In this document: piece by piece, positions 36,301-43,782 of the stretch | Position numbering within the stretch: the stretch's first letter is position 1 | How the letters are laid out: every line of letters begins with the position of its first letter | From: JAGVSR01 sp033765145 | GTDB lineage: Bacteria; Pseudomonadota; Alphaproteobacteria; Rhizobiales; Hyphomicrobiaceae | DNA length: 64,000 bases | Assembly (NCBI GenBank): GCA_033765145.1 | Contig: JANRIH010000036.1 | Span: 165,030-229,029 of the forward strand | Direction: 5' to 3' | Notes under the pieces: generated by a model | Databases searched by the model: none | The model's input: only the letters and a program-made list of their open reading frames with translations | Told to the model about the DNA's origin: nothing | Position numbers and translations under genes: made by a program

Positions 36301-36911
36301 TTGCAAACTTCGAACGCTCGCTATGTCTGCGTCGCCGACTCCTCGACCGCGATCCGGCGAATGCGCTGTTTCAGATCGACGTTTCGTGGTCTCTCGACCG
36401 CGTGTCGCAAGCGAAATCCAAGCTCGGTGATCTCGACAGCGCGGAGCAGGCCCTACTCGAAGCGATCACTCTTCGGCGGACGCGGTACGAAAGTGATCAG
36501 CAGCAGGGCGTGTCGGACAAGAAGGACAGCTACATTCTGAACGATCTCTATCGCATCGCGCTCAGCGCCGCCGAGTTCTATGCTAACAAGAAGGACTTCC
36601 CCCTCGCGTTCGCCTATCTCGTCGAAGTTAGCGAGACCGACGACAAGCTCTACAAGCGCCGCGCGAAGCGGCGGACCGACCCGAAGTACGACACGCTTTT
36701 GGCCGACGTCACGGCGGCGCTCGCGGCCGGCGATCAGATGAAGATCCGCGCCAATTCCCTGACAATCCGGCGCGAGAACGAATACCTCGGCGCTCTCTCG
36801 CGCAAGCCGCAGACCTCAGAGGACTGCTGGCCGCGCATTTCGGCGGAACTCGGCGAGATGGCGCGTGCGCGGAAGCCAGCACCGTCCCCCGCGATCGACA
36901 CCAAGCCGTGA
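33318..36911 (+). CDS. DUF4062-STAND NTPase-TPR protein
   Basis: A protein of about 1197 residues in four parts. Residues 1-115 are a DUF4062 domain (KVRVFVSSPIDVAAEREGVQ, ACDLVIAILWSRLGSPLP), related in fold to TIR-like effector or signalling domains. Residues about 215-600 are a novel-STAND (nSTAND1-type) NTPase: SPFRGLAAFDARHAQVFFGR, Walker A LLVGPSGAGKSSLARAG near 275-290, Walker B LLLLVDQLEDIF near 400-410, and sensor region WILATIRGDLYERL. One membrane helix lies near 727-748 (FFQAAAAVLAILALVAAW). The remainder is a TPR-type helical array. Such proteins act as sensors or switches in conflict and cell-death systems, but the role here is inferred. ATG at 33318 is preferred over TTG at 33309. 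Confidence 0.85.
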   Translation: MRKVRVFVSSPIDVAAEREGVQRVVERLNGEFADYLTLETVRWETSFYSADAGFQDKIPEAKACDLVIAILWSRLGSPLPATFAQLPSTLAGREGEPYPSGTAYEILSSLHARAERIAGGQPPTPDVYVFRKLEAPKIELGARSDFDAAQEQWDRLDAFFQRWFRTADGRILRAFHSFHRTSEFEAACEDLIRTWIKSNVTGAAQIVWPIAKLGSPFRGLAAFDARHAQVFFGRDRKVARTIELIKKSANEAAAFTSAPEASSSRQRRPKPFLLLVGPSGAGKSSLARAGIIPRLTAPGVVPDVDFWRVAVLRPSEKPTPLGALADALVADGSASRDSGGFGRALPEIGARMGDPAMLETVLGQDDGSGARLVSAALDDAEEAERRARSRDDPGRRMRGRLLLLVDQLEDIFSVGVGPEARKAFAGTLAALAATGRVWILATIRGDLYERLISDHDWLALKDEGCTYDLAPPGPEELDEIVRKSATAAGLHYDTDTRDGTRLDQQLLADASGFDSLPLLQFTLNRLFERRETRGDGIYLTFDAYRQMGGLDGAIDQAAEQALGSLGDEERAELPRLLRLLVVPVEGKQGEHETSGLSLTVRPVDIDDARRNPASQRLVDALIAQRILLASKEAADSSGTVQVAHQRVLASWNRARLILADHREFYRIRDDVEQQYRRWKDGRKKPALLIPPGVAIAEAEKIAANYRDELRPSILNFVRESGRRARWRLRFFQAAAAVLAILALVAAWQRNEARTAQRQATANYETARGTVDRLIGSFADRMSQMEDISIGTIEAAYGEIDKAVEELGVRAAAADQTFDATRGAMALSFANLYKKTETAEVGRGGTSPAVQLVNQAIDLFKRLVTAYPAETKYKVSLARGYALFSDLNRATNLAAAKLAANTALDLITEVANLEPDSREFALERSRTLIRLGDLQKEGKDFKGARAYYEQAIDVGLLPLFERDPDDKDVLRELSWQLAKIGDDDLKGKPGAPANALANFERSLCLRRRLLDRDPANALFQIDVSWSLDRVSQAKSKLGDLDSAEQALLEAITLRRTRYESDQQQGVSDKKDSYILNDLYRIALSAAEFYANKKDFPLAFAYLVEVSETDDKLYKRRAKRRTDPKYDTLLADVTAALAAGDQMKIRANSLTIRRENEYLGALSRKPQTSEDCWPRISAELGEMARARKPAPSPAIDTKP

Positions 36912-37064
36912 AACGCTCGCCGTGAGCCCTTGACACTGTTGCTGCGGTTCACGCAACTTCCGCGGCCACGAGGTCTTGGCCATTCCGGGGCAGCCGTCGC
37001 GCCCGATGGCGCGCGAGGAAAGCTCATCGCCTCGCCAACAACAAGAAGACGCGAGGGTCCCGGC

Positions 37065-37871
37065 ATGAAGCGTCGTCACGCGATGTCCCTGCTAGCAGCC
37101 GCTTTCGGTTGCGCGGTCGCGCCGTCGGCCGCAATCGCGTGGGGTTCGGCAGGTCACTCGACGGCTGCGGAAATCGCTGAAGGCTATCTCGGCCCCATCA
37201 CACGGCAACGGATCGCCGATCTCGTCGGGCATTCCTCGCTCGCGTCGATCTCGAGCTGGGCCGATACCTATGCCGTCACCAATCCGAAGTCGCGACCCTG
37301 GCACTACGTCAATGTTCCGCTCGATGCACCCGCCTACGATGCCACGCGGGATTGCCCGTCGAGCGCCTTCGGTGACTGTATCGTCGGTGCCATCGCTCAT
37401 TTTCGCGGCGTGCTGGCCGACACGCGGGCGCCTCGCGACGAGCGGATCACGGCCCTCAAGATGATCGTCCATCTCGTCGTCGATCTGCACCAGCCGCTCC
37501 ATTGCGCCGATCGGAACGACGCGGGCGGCAGCAAGCTCACGGTGCAATTCTTCGCGGGCCCGATGTCGCTGCACAACGTCTGGGACTTCGGCATCCTCGA
37601 CCGCTTCAGCTATGACTGGGGCTTGCACGTTGAAAAGGCCCGCGCCGCCATCGGCGACGCGGACGTGCGGGTCTTCCGCAACGGTACGATCGAAGACTGG
37701 GCCATGGAAGCCCATGCGTTGGCGAAGTCTGCCGCCTACGATCTGCCGCCGGACAACGTGCTTGCGGATGACTATCAGCAGCGCGCGCTCCCGATCATCC
37801 ATCGCCAGCTCGCGATCGCGGGCGTGCGCCTCGCCTGGGTGCTCCGATCCGCGCTCGTCGACGGGCATTGA
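37065..37871 (+). CDS. Secreted S1/P1-type nuclease
   Basis: A 268-residue zinc-dependent single-strand nuclease with a signal peptide (residues 1-25, ending PSAAIA). Cleavage after that Ala leaves Trp as the new first residue (WGSAGHSTAAEIAE), as required in this family because the N-terminal Trp helps bind zinc. Further ligands are visible in SRPWHYVNVP, LKMIVHLVVDLHQPLHCADR and LHNVWDFGIL, so the three-zinc site looks complete. ATG 37065 has GAGGG seven bases upstream. It lies 153 bases after the STAND gene on the same strand. Exported to the periplasm or outside, it probably degrades RNA and single-stranded DNA for nutrients. Confidence 0.93.
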   Translation: MKRRHAMSLLAAAFGCAVAPSAAIAWGSAGHSTAAEIAEGYLGPITRQRIADLVGHSSLASISSWADTYAVTNPKSRPWHYVNVPLDAPAYDATRDCPSSAFGDCIVGAIAHFRGVLADTRAPRDERITALKMIVHLVVDLHQPLHCADRNDAGGSKLTVQFFAGPMSLHNVWDFGILDRFSYDWGLHVEKARAAIGDADVRVFRNGTIEDWAMEAHALAKSAAYDLPPDNVLADDYQQRALPIIHRQLAIAGVRLAWVLRSALVDGH

Positions 37872-37889
37872 CCTTGTCGTGCGGTCCAT

Positions 37890-39332
37890 TCAGCCGAGTT
37901 TCGCGAGCCATCCGACAATACGGCGGACAAGGGGACTTGCCGCCTTGTCGGCATAGAATCGGTATGCGGCGCGCTTGTTGATCTCGGAGAGCGTGGGGTA
38001 GGGCGAGATCCACTCGGTCATCGCCTTGATCTTCATGCCCTGGGACAATGCAAGCGACCACATCTGTATGAGTTCGCCCGCCTGATGGCCGAGGATCGTG
38101 GCGCCGAGGATCTTTCCCGATCGCTTGTCGACGACGACTTTCACGTGACCTTCCGTTTCGCGTTCGGCCTGGGCGCGATCATTCTCGTGATAGGTCCAAC
38201 GCAGAACAGCTATCGAAATCTTACGTTTCAGCGCTTCGGCTTCGCTGAGGCCGATGTGTGCGAGTTCGGGTTCGGTATAGGTGACCCAGGGCACCTGATC
38301 GTGGGATGCCTTGACGGGAAGGCGGAACAGCGCGCGGCGGATGACGATGCCGGCGTGATAGTTCGCGACGTGGGTGAACTGCAGCGCGCCCGCCGCATCG
38401 CCGATCGCGAATACGCGCCAATTCGTGGTCACTAGACCCTTGTCCACGACGACACCGCGATCGGTGTACTTGATCCCCGCTGCCTCGAGATTGAGATCGC
38501 GAATGTTGGGTCGCCGACCGGCGGCAATCAAGAGATGGGAACCGGAGATCGTTCCACGTGTGCCGTCTTTCACCTGCACCGAGAGCGAAACTCCTCCGCC
38601 CGCCGATGCAACCTCCGAAACGCGCGCGCCTTCGAAGATTTCGATGCCTTCTGCGCGCAGCCGCTTCAACAGCAGCGACGTCATCTCGGGATCGTCGTTG
38701 GCCATCGCGCCTGCGGCTTCGATGACTGTGACACGGCTGCCCAAGTGGCGATGCGCCTGCGCCATCTCGATGCCGATGGGGCCGCCGCCAACGACGATCA
38801 GATGATCAATGCGGGCGCGGTTGTCGAAAATCGTCTCGTTCGTGAAATAATTGACGCTTTCCAGTCCGGGGATCGGCGGCACGAAAGGAGATGAGCCGGT
38901 CGCGATGACGAAACGGCGCGCACGGATGACGTTGTCGGCCGCGGCCACGGTCTGCCGATCCACGAAACGACCGGCGGCCTGGATGACGCGAACGCCGAGC
39001 CCAGTGAAGCGCGCGACGGAATCGTTCGGCTCGATTGCGGAGATGACGGAGCGCACGTGATCATTGACGGCCGCCCAATCGATGACCGGCTCGGCCGGCA
39101 TGATGCCGAACGGGCCGGCCGTCCGCATGGCTTCGGCACGCTTGGCGGCGGCGATCAACGCCTTCGAGGGCACGCACCCATAGTTGAGGCAGTCGCCGCC
39201 CATCTTGTGCTTTTCGAGGAGCACGACGCTGCGCCCGAATGCGGCCGCCGCCGCGGCAACAGACAGTCCTCCGGAGCCCGCGCCGATGACGCAGATGTCG
39301 GCCTCGATCGGGGGGGTCTGAGTGTCAGCCAT
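37890..39332 (-). CDS. FAD-dependent pyridine nucleotide-disulfide oxidoreductase, MerA-like
   Basis: A 480-residue flavoprotein of the lipoamide dehydrogenase/mercuric reductase class. FAD-binding IGAGSGGLSVAAAAA is at about 16-30, the redox disulfide is in GGDCLNYGCVPSK (Cys48, Cys53), VVGGGPIGIEMAQAHRHLGS binds NAD(P)H, and FAIGDAAG is the second FAD motif. Near the C-terminus PYPTLSE has Tyr where lipoamide dehydrogenase has the catalytic His, as in MerA, but the C-terminal Cys pair and N-terminal heavy-metal domain of MerA are absent. So it is neither a typical Lpd nor a full mercuric reductase. It overlaps the TVP38 gene by eight bases, a pairing often seen; substrate unknown. Confidence 0.88.
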   Translation of the reverse strand: MADTQTPPIEADICVIGAGSGGLSVAAAAAAFGRSVVLLEKHKMGGDCLNYGCVPSKALIAAAKRAEAMRTAGPFGIMPAEPVIDWAAVNDHVRSVISAIEPNDSVARFTGLGVRVIQAAGRFVDRQTVAAADNVIRARRFVIATGSSPFVPPIPGLESVNYFTNETIFDNRARIDHLIVVGGGPIGIEMAQAHRHLGSRVTVIEAAGAMANDDPEMTSLLLKRLRAEGIEIFEGARVSEVASAGGGVSLSVQVKDGTRGTISGSHLLIAAGRRPNIRDLNLEAAGIKYTDRGVVVDKGLVTTNWRVFAIGDAAGALQFTHVANYHAGIVIRRALFRLPVKASHDQVPWVTYTEPELAHIGLSEAEALKRKISIAVLRWTYHENDRAQAERETEGHVKVVVDKRSGKILGATILGHQAGELIQMWSLALSQGMKIKAMTEWISPYPTLSEINKRAAYRFYADKAASPLVRRIVGWLAKLG

Positions 39333-40128
39333 TCCGGCGGCTCCACGACTTGATCGCGACGGGGATGAGAGCGACGGCGCCGAGAAGCGCGAAACCGATC
39401 AAGAGTTCGCGCGTCACGAGTGCGCTGGTGTCGATCGTGTAGGCGCAAGCCTTGGCGGCATCGTTTGCCTGAGACGCGAGGCACGACGCATGCACGGCGT
39501 TCTGTGCCTCAACCACGCTCGCGAGACCAGACCCCGTGAACGAAAATGCCACCGTGCCTGGAATGATGCCGAGGAATGTTCCGAGGATATAGGTCCCGAG
39601 CGAGACACCAAGGAGCGCCGGCGCGAGATTGACGACGACAAATGGGAACGCCGGGACGAGCCGCAGAAACAACAGGTAGCTCAACGCGTTCTCGCGGAAT
39701 CCTTCCTTGAGACTCGAAAGCCACGGTCCCGCCTTCGCCGCGAGCGCATCTCCGATCGAGGACTTGGCGATCAGAAAGACGATCGTCGCGCCGATGGTGG
39801 CGGCGATGACGGTCGCTGGTGCGCCCCATTGCCAGCCAAAAAGCAGTCCGCCGGCCAGCGTCATAATAAGTCCGCCGGGAAGAGAAAGAGCGACGACGGC
39901 AATGTAGGCGAGCACATAGATCGCGAGGGCCGCCGCGAAGTTGGCTGCGATGAACGCTTTCATAACCTCGTAGTTGCGCCCGATCGTCTCGAACGAGATG
40001 TACCGATGCCAGCCCATCGCGAAGACGAGCGCCATGGCCGCGGCCAAAGCCGCAAGCGGCAGCCAGCGGGTCATGGCCGATCGCTCGACGCGCGCCGCGC
40101 CGCTAGATCCTCGGGCTTCCTCTTTCAT
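39325..40128 (-). CDS. TVP38/TMEM64 (VTT domain) membrane protein
   Basis: A 267-residue inner-membrane protein with about six hydrophobic segments. The VTT signature is clear: GGLIMTLAGGLLFGWQWGAP, then LRLVPAFPFVVVNLAPALLG and TFLGIIPGTVAFSFTGSG. Relatives (DedA, TMEM41B) handle lipids. The ATG at 40128 has GAGG at six bases; an upstream start at 40176 is less likely. The last eight bases overlap the start of the flavoprotein gene, so the two are translated together. The role is not established; a membrane-stress or lipid-handling function is a family-based guess. Confidence 0.88.
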   Translation of the reverse strand: MKEEARGSSGAARVERSAMTRWLPLAALAAAMALVFAMGWHRYISFETIGRNYEVMKAFIAANFAAALAIYVLAYIAVVALSLPGGLIMTLAGGLLFGWQWGAPATVIAATIGATIVFLIAKSSIGDALAAKAGPWLSSLKEGFRENALSYLLFLRLVPAFPFVVVNLAPALLGVSLGTYILGTFLGIIPGTVAFSFTGSGLASVVEAQNAVHASCLASQANDAAKACAYTIDTSALVTRELLIGFALLGAVALIPVAIKSWSRRNG

Positions 40129-40472
40129 ATGGGCCTCGGCAGATGCTCTCGCTTCGGACCGATCGTCCGCCACCATAAAAGGTACAGGCGTCTCGCGGTC
40201 GCGCCAGCTATGGTTCGGATAGCTTTACGCTGGCGGTGTCCGTTGAGTTTCGGACGGCTCGTCTCGGAATAGGACGATCTGGACGGGAATTGACTTCAGC
40301 GGCCCGGACGCCTATAGGCTTCCGACTTCCAGGCCATCTGGCGATCGCCCACAGTCCTGCGCATTGGCGCCCGGACGTTAGTGCGGGCGTTTTCCGCTTG
40401 GTCTACCAGAATTTAGTGGGATCAGGCGCCCTCGAGGGCCGCATCGGATCCCGCGCGAGACGGAGACGTGAC
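40129..40472. other. Divergent region upstream of rpmH
   Basis: About 345 bases between the TVP38 gene and rpmH. It holds a strong promoter for rpmH (listed) and a leader of about 150 bases, GC-rich with some self-complementary stretches but no hairpin I would name. No small gene is evident. Confidence 0.5.
40290..40318 (+). promoter_or_regulatory. Promoter of rpmH-rnpA
   Basis: TTGACT (40290-40295) and TATAGG (40313-40318) are separated by exactly 17 bases, a close match to the housekeeping sigma consensus. Transcription would begin near 40325 and leave a leader of about 150 bases before the rpmH GTG. Confidence 0.6.
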
Positions 40473-40607
40473 GTGAAACGGACCTATCAACCGAGCAAGC
40501 TCGTGCGCAAGCGCCGCCACGGCTTCCGCGCACGCATGCAGACCGCGGGCGGCGTCAAGGTACTGGCCCGCCGCCGCAACAAGGGCCGCAAGCGCCTTTC
40601 GGCGTAA
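40473..40607 (+). CDS. rpmH: 50S ribosomal protein L34
   Basis: The 44-residue, highly basic L34 protein: it begins KRTYQPSKLVRKRRHGFRAR after the start and ends RRRNKGRKRLSA, matching the family over its whole length. The start is a GTG at 40473 with GGAG seven bases upstream; an open frame continues upstream but is not part of the protein. It lies 49 bases before rnpA, the usual pairing in bacteria. Confidence 0.98.
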   Translation: MKRTYQPSKLVRKRRHGFRARMQTAGGVKVLARRRNKGRKRLSA

Positions 40608-40656
40608 AGCGTGCCGCGAGGGGACCCTCCGGCAATTGCCGCGGGAGAGCTGAGAC

Positions 40657-41049
40657 GTGAAGCTCGTCACCCTCAAGAAGCGTGCAGAATTCCTGAGATT
40701 GAGGGGCGGAGCGAGATGCTCGACGCCCCCTTTCGTTTTGGAGACTCGCGCGCGTCTCGATGATGTTGCGGGAACGAACGGTCCGAGGTTCGGCTTCACG
40801 GTGACGAAGGCGATCGGCAATGCCGTTCTGCGCAATCGGATCCGCCGGCGTCTCAAAGCCGCCGTCACAGCGGTCGCCACCGACAATGCCCGGGCCAGTC
40901 ACGATTATGTCCTGATCGCCCGGGGCGACGCGGCCACCCGTGATTTTGCGGTCCTCAAGAAAGACCTTGAACACGCGTTCCATCGCGTGCATCTCCCCAC
41001 GTCAACATCGAGCCCACGGCGGGAGCCTCGAAAGGGGCAACGGCCGTGA
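40657..41049 (+). CDS. rnpA: Ribonuclease P protein component
   Basis: The 130-residue protein subunit of RNase P, which helps the catalytic RNA mature tRNA 5' ends. LKKRAEFLRLRGGAR opens the protein; RFGFTVTKAIGNAVLRNRIR plus the following RRLK is the RNR signature helix; HDYVLIARGDAATRDF is the late strand. GTG start at 40657 with GGGAGAG upstream. No yidD gene lies between it and yidC, only about 180 non-coding bases. Confidence 0.96.
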   Translation: MKLVTLKKRAEFLRLRGGARCSTPPFVLETRARLDDVAGTNGPRFGFTVTKAIGNAVLRNRIRRRLKAAVTAVATDNARASHDYVLIARGDAATRDFAVLKKDLEHAFHRVHLPTSTSSPRREPRKGQRP

Positions 41050-41231
41050 TCGCTCTGACGGACGCATGCGGGGCTTGTCATCCCTGGCATGGACCCCGCC
41101 GTGACGGGATCGCGTGACGGCGTGTCCCCTATCGCTTCAGTCGCGGGCGTGACAGGCATGTTGCCTCTCGCACCCGATGCGAAACGAACAAATTTTGCGC
41201 CCGCGATCGGCGGGTCCCGCACGAGGCTTTC

Positions 41232-43076
41232 ATGCAGAAACAGCAGCCGGATCAACTGAACCTCCTTTTGGCCGTCCTGTTGTCGATGGCGGTGCTGCTC
41301 GGGTGGAGCTTCTTCGTCGCCGGACCGCAGATGAAGTCCGAACAGGAGCGCGTCACACGCGAGCGCCAGGCCGCCGAGGCTCAGAAGAAGGCCGAAGCGG
41401 CGGCGGTCGCTGCCGGCAAGCCTCTCGCGAGCGCCGTCGCGACCCTTCCGGCAACGCGGAATGATGCGATCACGCAGTCTCCGCGCGTCCCCGTCGAGAC
41501 CGCGTCACTCCGGGGGACCGTCGCGTTGAAGGGCGGCACGATCGACGATCTTTCGCTCGTGAAGCATCACGTCACGGCCTCCAAGACGAGTGAAAACGTT
41601 CGGCTCTTCGAGCCGCGCTCGGCCGAGGGCGGATACTTCGCGCGCTACGGTTGGTCGGCGTCGGGCAAGGCGGTCAAAGTGCCAGACGCCGATACGCTCT
41701 GGACGCAGGAATCGTCGGGGGCGCTGACGGACAAGACGCCGTTGAAGCTCGTCTGGAACAACGGTGAGGGTCTCACGTTCCACCGCACGATTTCGGTCGA
41801 CGAGAATTACATGTTCACGATCGTCGACGAAGTTGAGAACAAGAGCAGGGGCGATATCGCGCTGACTCCGTTTGCTCGCCTCTTCCGGTTCGGTGCGCCG
41901 AAGACGATCTACAATTGGATCCAGCACGAAGGCTTCATCGGCGTCCCTGGCGATCACGGGCTTTACGAGGTCAATTTCCACGACATGGCCGGTCAGGCAA
42001 AGACCGAGGCCTTCGCGGGCAAGACGGGCGGCTGGGTCGGTATGACCGACAAGTATTGGGCCGCGGCGCTCGTGCCCGACCAGAAGGCGAGCTACAAGGC
42101 GACGTTCGAGACGGAGCCCGCCAAGACACAGAAGGACTTGCCCGTCTTTCTCGTCGAATATGAGACCGATCCGCTGATCGTGCCTCAAGGCAGCGCGGCG
42201 TCGATGCAGAGCCGCCTGTTCGCAGGCGCCAAGAACGCCTCGATCATCGAAGGCTATGGCGACGACCTCGGCATCGACCGCTTCGATCTCCTGATCGACT
42301 GGGGCTGGTTCTACTTCCTGACGAAACCGATGAACCATGCGCTGACATGGCTCTACGGCATCCTCGGCAACTTCGGTCTCGCGATCCTCGCGCTCACCGT
42401 GTTCGTCAAGCTCGTGTTCTTCCCGCTCGCCAACAAGAGCTACGAAGCCATGGCGCGGATGAAGAAGCTTCAGCCGCAAATGGAAGAGTTGAAGGTCCGT
42501 TTCGCGAACGACAAACCGCGCATGCAGCAAGAGCTGATGAAGCTCTACCAGGAAGAGAAGATTAATCCGCTCGCGGGCTGCCTGCCCATTCTCGTCCAGA
42601 TCCCCGTCTTCTTCGCGCTCTACAAGGTGCTGTTCGTCTCGATCGACATGCGGCACGCGCCCTTCTTCGGCTGGGTCCAGGATCTCTCAGCGCCCGATCC
42701 GACGTCGATCTTCAATCTGTTCGGGCTTCTGCCGTTCGAGGTGCCAGCTTTCCTCTTGATCGGCGTCTGGCCGATCATCATGGGGGTCACGATGTGGGTC
42801 CAGATGCAGCTGAACCCACCCCAACCCGATCCTGTGCAGCAACAGGTCTTCAACTGGATGCCGCTCATCTTCACGTTCTTGCTCGCGACGTTCCCCGCAG
42901 GGCTCGTCATCTACTGGGCCTGGAACAACGTGCTGTCGATCGCGCAGCAGTGGTACATCTCGAAGAAGCAGGGCGTCGAAATCCACCTTGCGGCGAATCT
43001 CAAGAAGACGTTCGAACCGCTCTTGAAGCTCATGGGCCTCGACAAATCCTCAAAGAGCGACACGGCCAAGAGCTGA
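41232..43076 (+). CDS. yidC: Membrane protein insertase YidC
   Basis: A 614-residue Gram-negative-type YidC that inserts and folds inner-membrane proteins alone or with Sec. The N-terminal helix is LLLAVLLSMAVLLGWSFFVA (about 10-30), followed by a low-complexity linker and the periplasmic beta-sandwich domain (about 90-360). The conserved five-helix core begins near 370 (YFLTKPMNHALTWLYGILGN), with the cytoplasmic hairpin ARMKKLQPQMEELKVRF and LAGCLPILVQIPVFFALYKV. ATG has GAGG five bases upstream. Housekeeping and essential in most bacteria. Confidence 0.98.
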   Translation: MQKQQPDQLNLLLAVLLSMAVLLGWSFFVAGPQMKSEQERVTRERQAAEAQKKAEAAAVAAGKPLASAVATLPATRNDAITQSPRVPVETASLRGTVALKGGTIDDLSLVKHHVTASKTSENVRLFEPRSAEGGYFARYGWSASGKAVKVPDADTLWTQESSGALTDKTPLKLVWNNGEGLTFHRTISVDENYMFTIVDEVENKSRGDIALTPFARLFRFGAPKTIYNWIQHEGFIGVPGDHGLYEVNFHDMAGQAKTEAFAGKTGGWVGMTDKYWAAALVPDQKASYKATFETEPAKTQKDLPVFLVEYETDPLIVPQGSAASMQSRLFAGAKNASIIEGYGDDLGIDRFDLLIDWGWFYFLTKPMNHALTWLYGILGNFGLAILALTVFVKLVFFPLANKSYEAMARMKKLQPQMEELKVRFANDKPRMQQELMKLYQEEKINPLAGCLPILVQIPVFFALYKVLFVSIDMRHAPFFGWVQDLSAPDPTSIFNLFGLLPFEVPAFLLIGVWPIIMGVTMWVQMQLNPPQPDPVQQQVFNWMPLIFTFLLATFPAGLVIYWAWNNVLSIAQQWYISKKQGVEIHLAANLKKTFEPLLKLMGLDKSSKSDTAKS

Positions 43077-43125
43077 CGCGCGCTCGCGTTCTTCTCCGAT
43101 TTAGTCGTCATTAGCAGGCGAGACC

Positions 43126-43782
43126 ATGGACAGCCTCGCCTTCAGCGCGGAAGACCTCGAGGACGGACGGCGGCTCTTCGAGCAACCCTGGCGGTTCGTC
43201 AAGGGTGTCGTCGGCCTCGAGCATCTGCCGCCTTCCGGCCCGCCGGAGATCGCGCTCGCCGGGCGATCGAATGTCGGCAAATCCTCGCTGATCAACGCGC
43301 TCGTTCGGCAGAACGGTCTCGCGCGGACGTCGAACACGCCGGGACGTACACAAGAGCTCAACTTCTTCGTGCCCGATGACGGGCGGCTCTATCTGGTCGA
43401 CATGCCCGGATACGGATTCGCCAAGGCCCCGAAACCCATCGTCGAAGCCTGGACCGGGCTCGTGAAATCCTATCTCGCCGGTCGCCAGAGGCTCGCGCGC
43501 GTGTTCCTGCTCATCGACGCTCGCCACGGGATCAAGTCCGTCGATGAGGAGATCATGCGGCTTCTCGACGAGGCAGCGGTCAGCTACCAGATCGTGCTGA
43601 CAAAGACAGACAAAATCAGTGCTCAGGCACTCGCCGACGTGACGCGCAAGACCGCCGCAGTCATCGGGAAGCGGACGGCCGCATTTCCGTCGATCCTCGA
43701 GACGTCTTCGGAAACGGGGACAGGGATCGACGACCTACGGGCCGAGGCGGCGCGCGTCACGCGCGCTTACACGTCGGGCTAA
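43126..43782 (+). CDS. engB: Ribosome biogenesis GTPase EngB (YihA/YsxC)
   Basis: A 218-residue GTPase needed for 50S subunit assembly. G1 is AGRSNVGKSSLINAL, the G2 region is TSNTPGRTQELNFF, G3 is DMPGYGFAKAP, and G4 is LTKTDKI. Length and motif spacing match EngB. It lies 49 bases after yidC, the common arrangement, and its last four bases overlap tail-to-tail with the Clp-N gene on the other strand. Confidence 0.96.
   Translation: MDSLAFSAEDLEDGRRLFEQPWRFVKGVVGLEHLPPSGPPEIALAGRSNVGKSSLINALVRQNGLARTSNTPGRTQELNFFVPDDGRLYLVDMPGYGFAKAPKPIVEAWTGLVKSYLAGRQRLARVFLLIDARHGIKSVDEEIMRLLDEAAVSYQIVLTKTDKISAQALADVTRKTAAVIGKRTAAFPSILETSSETGTGIDDLRAEAARVTRAYTSG

Noticed and set aside
37890..39332. Mercuric reductase merA
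   Set aside because: The C-terminal Cys pair and heavy-metal domain needed to handle mercury are missing and no mer genes are near.
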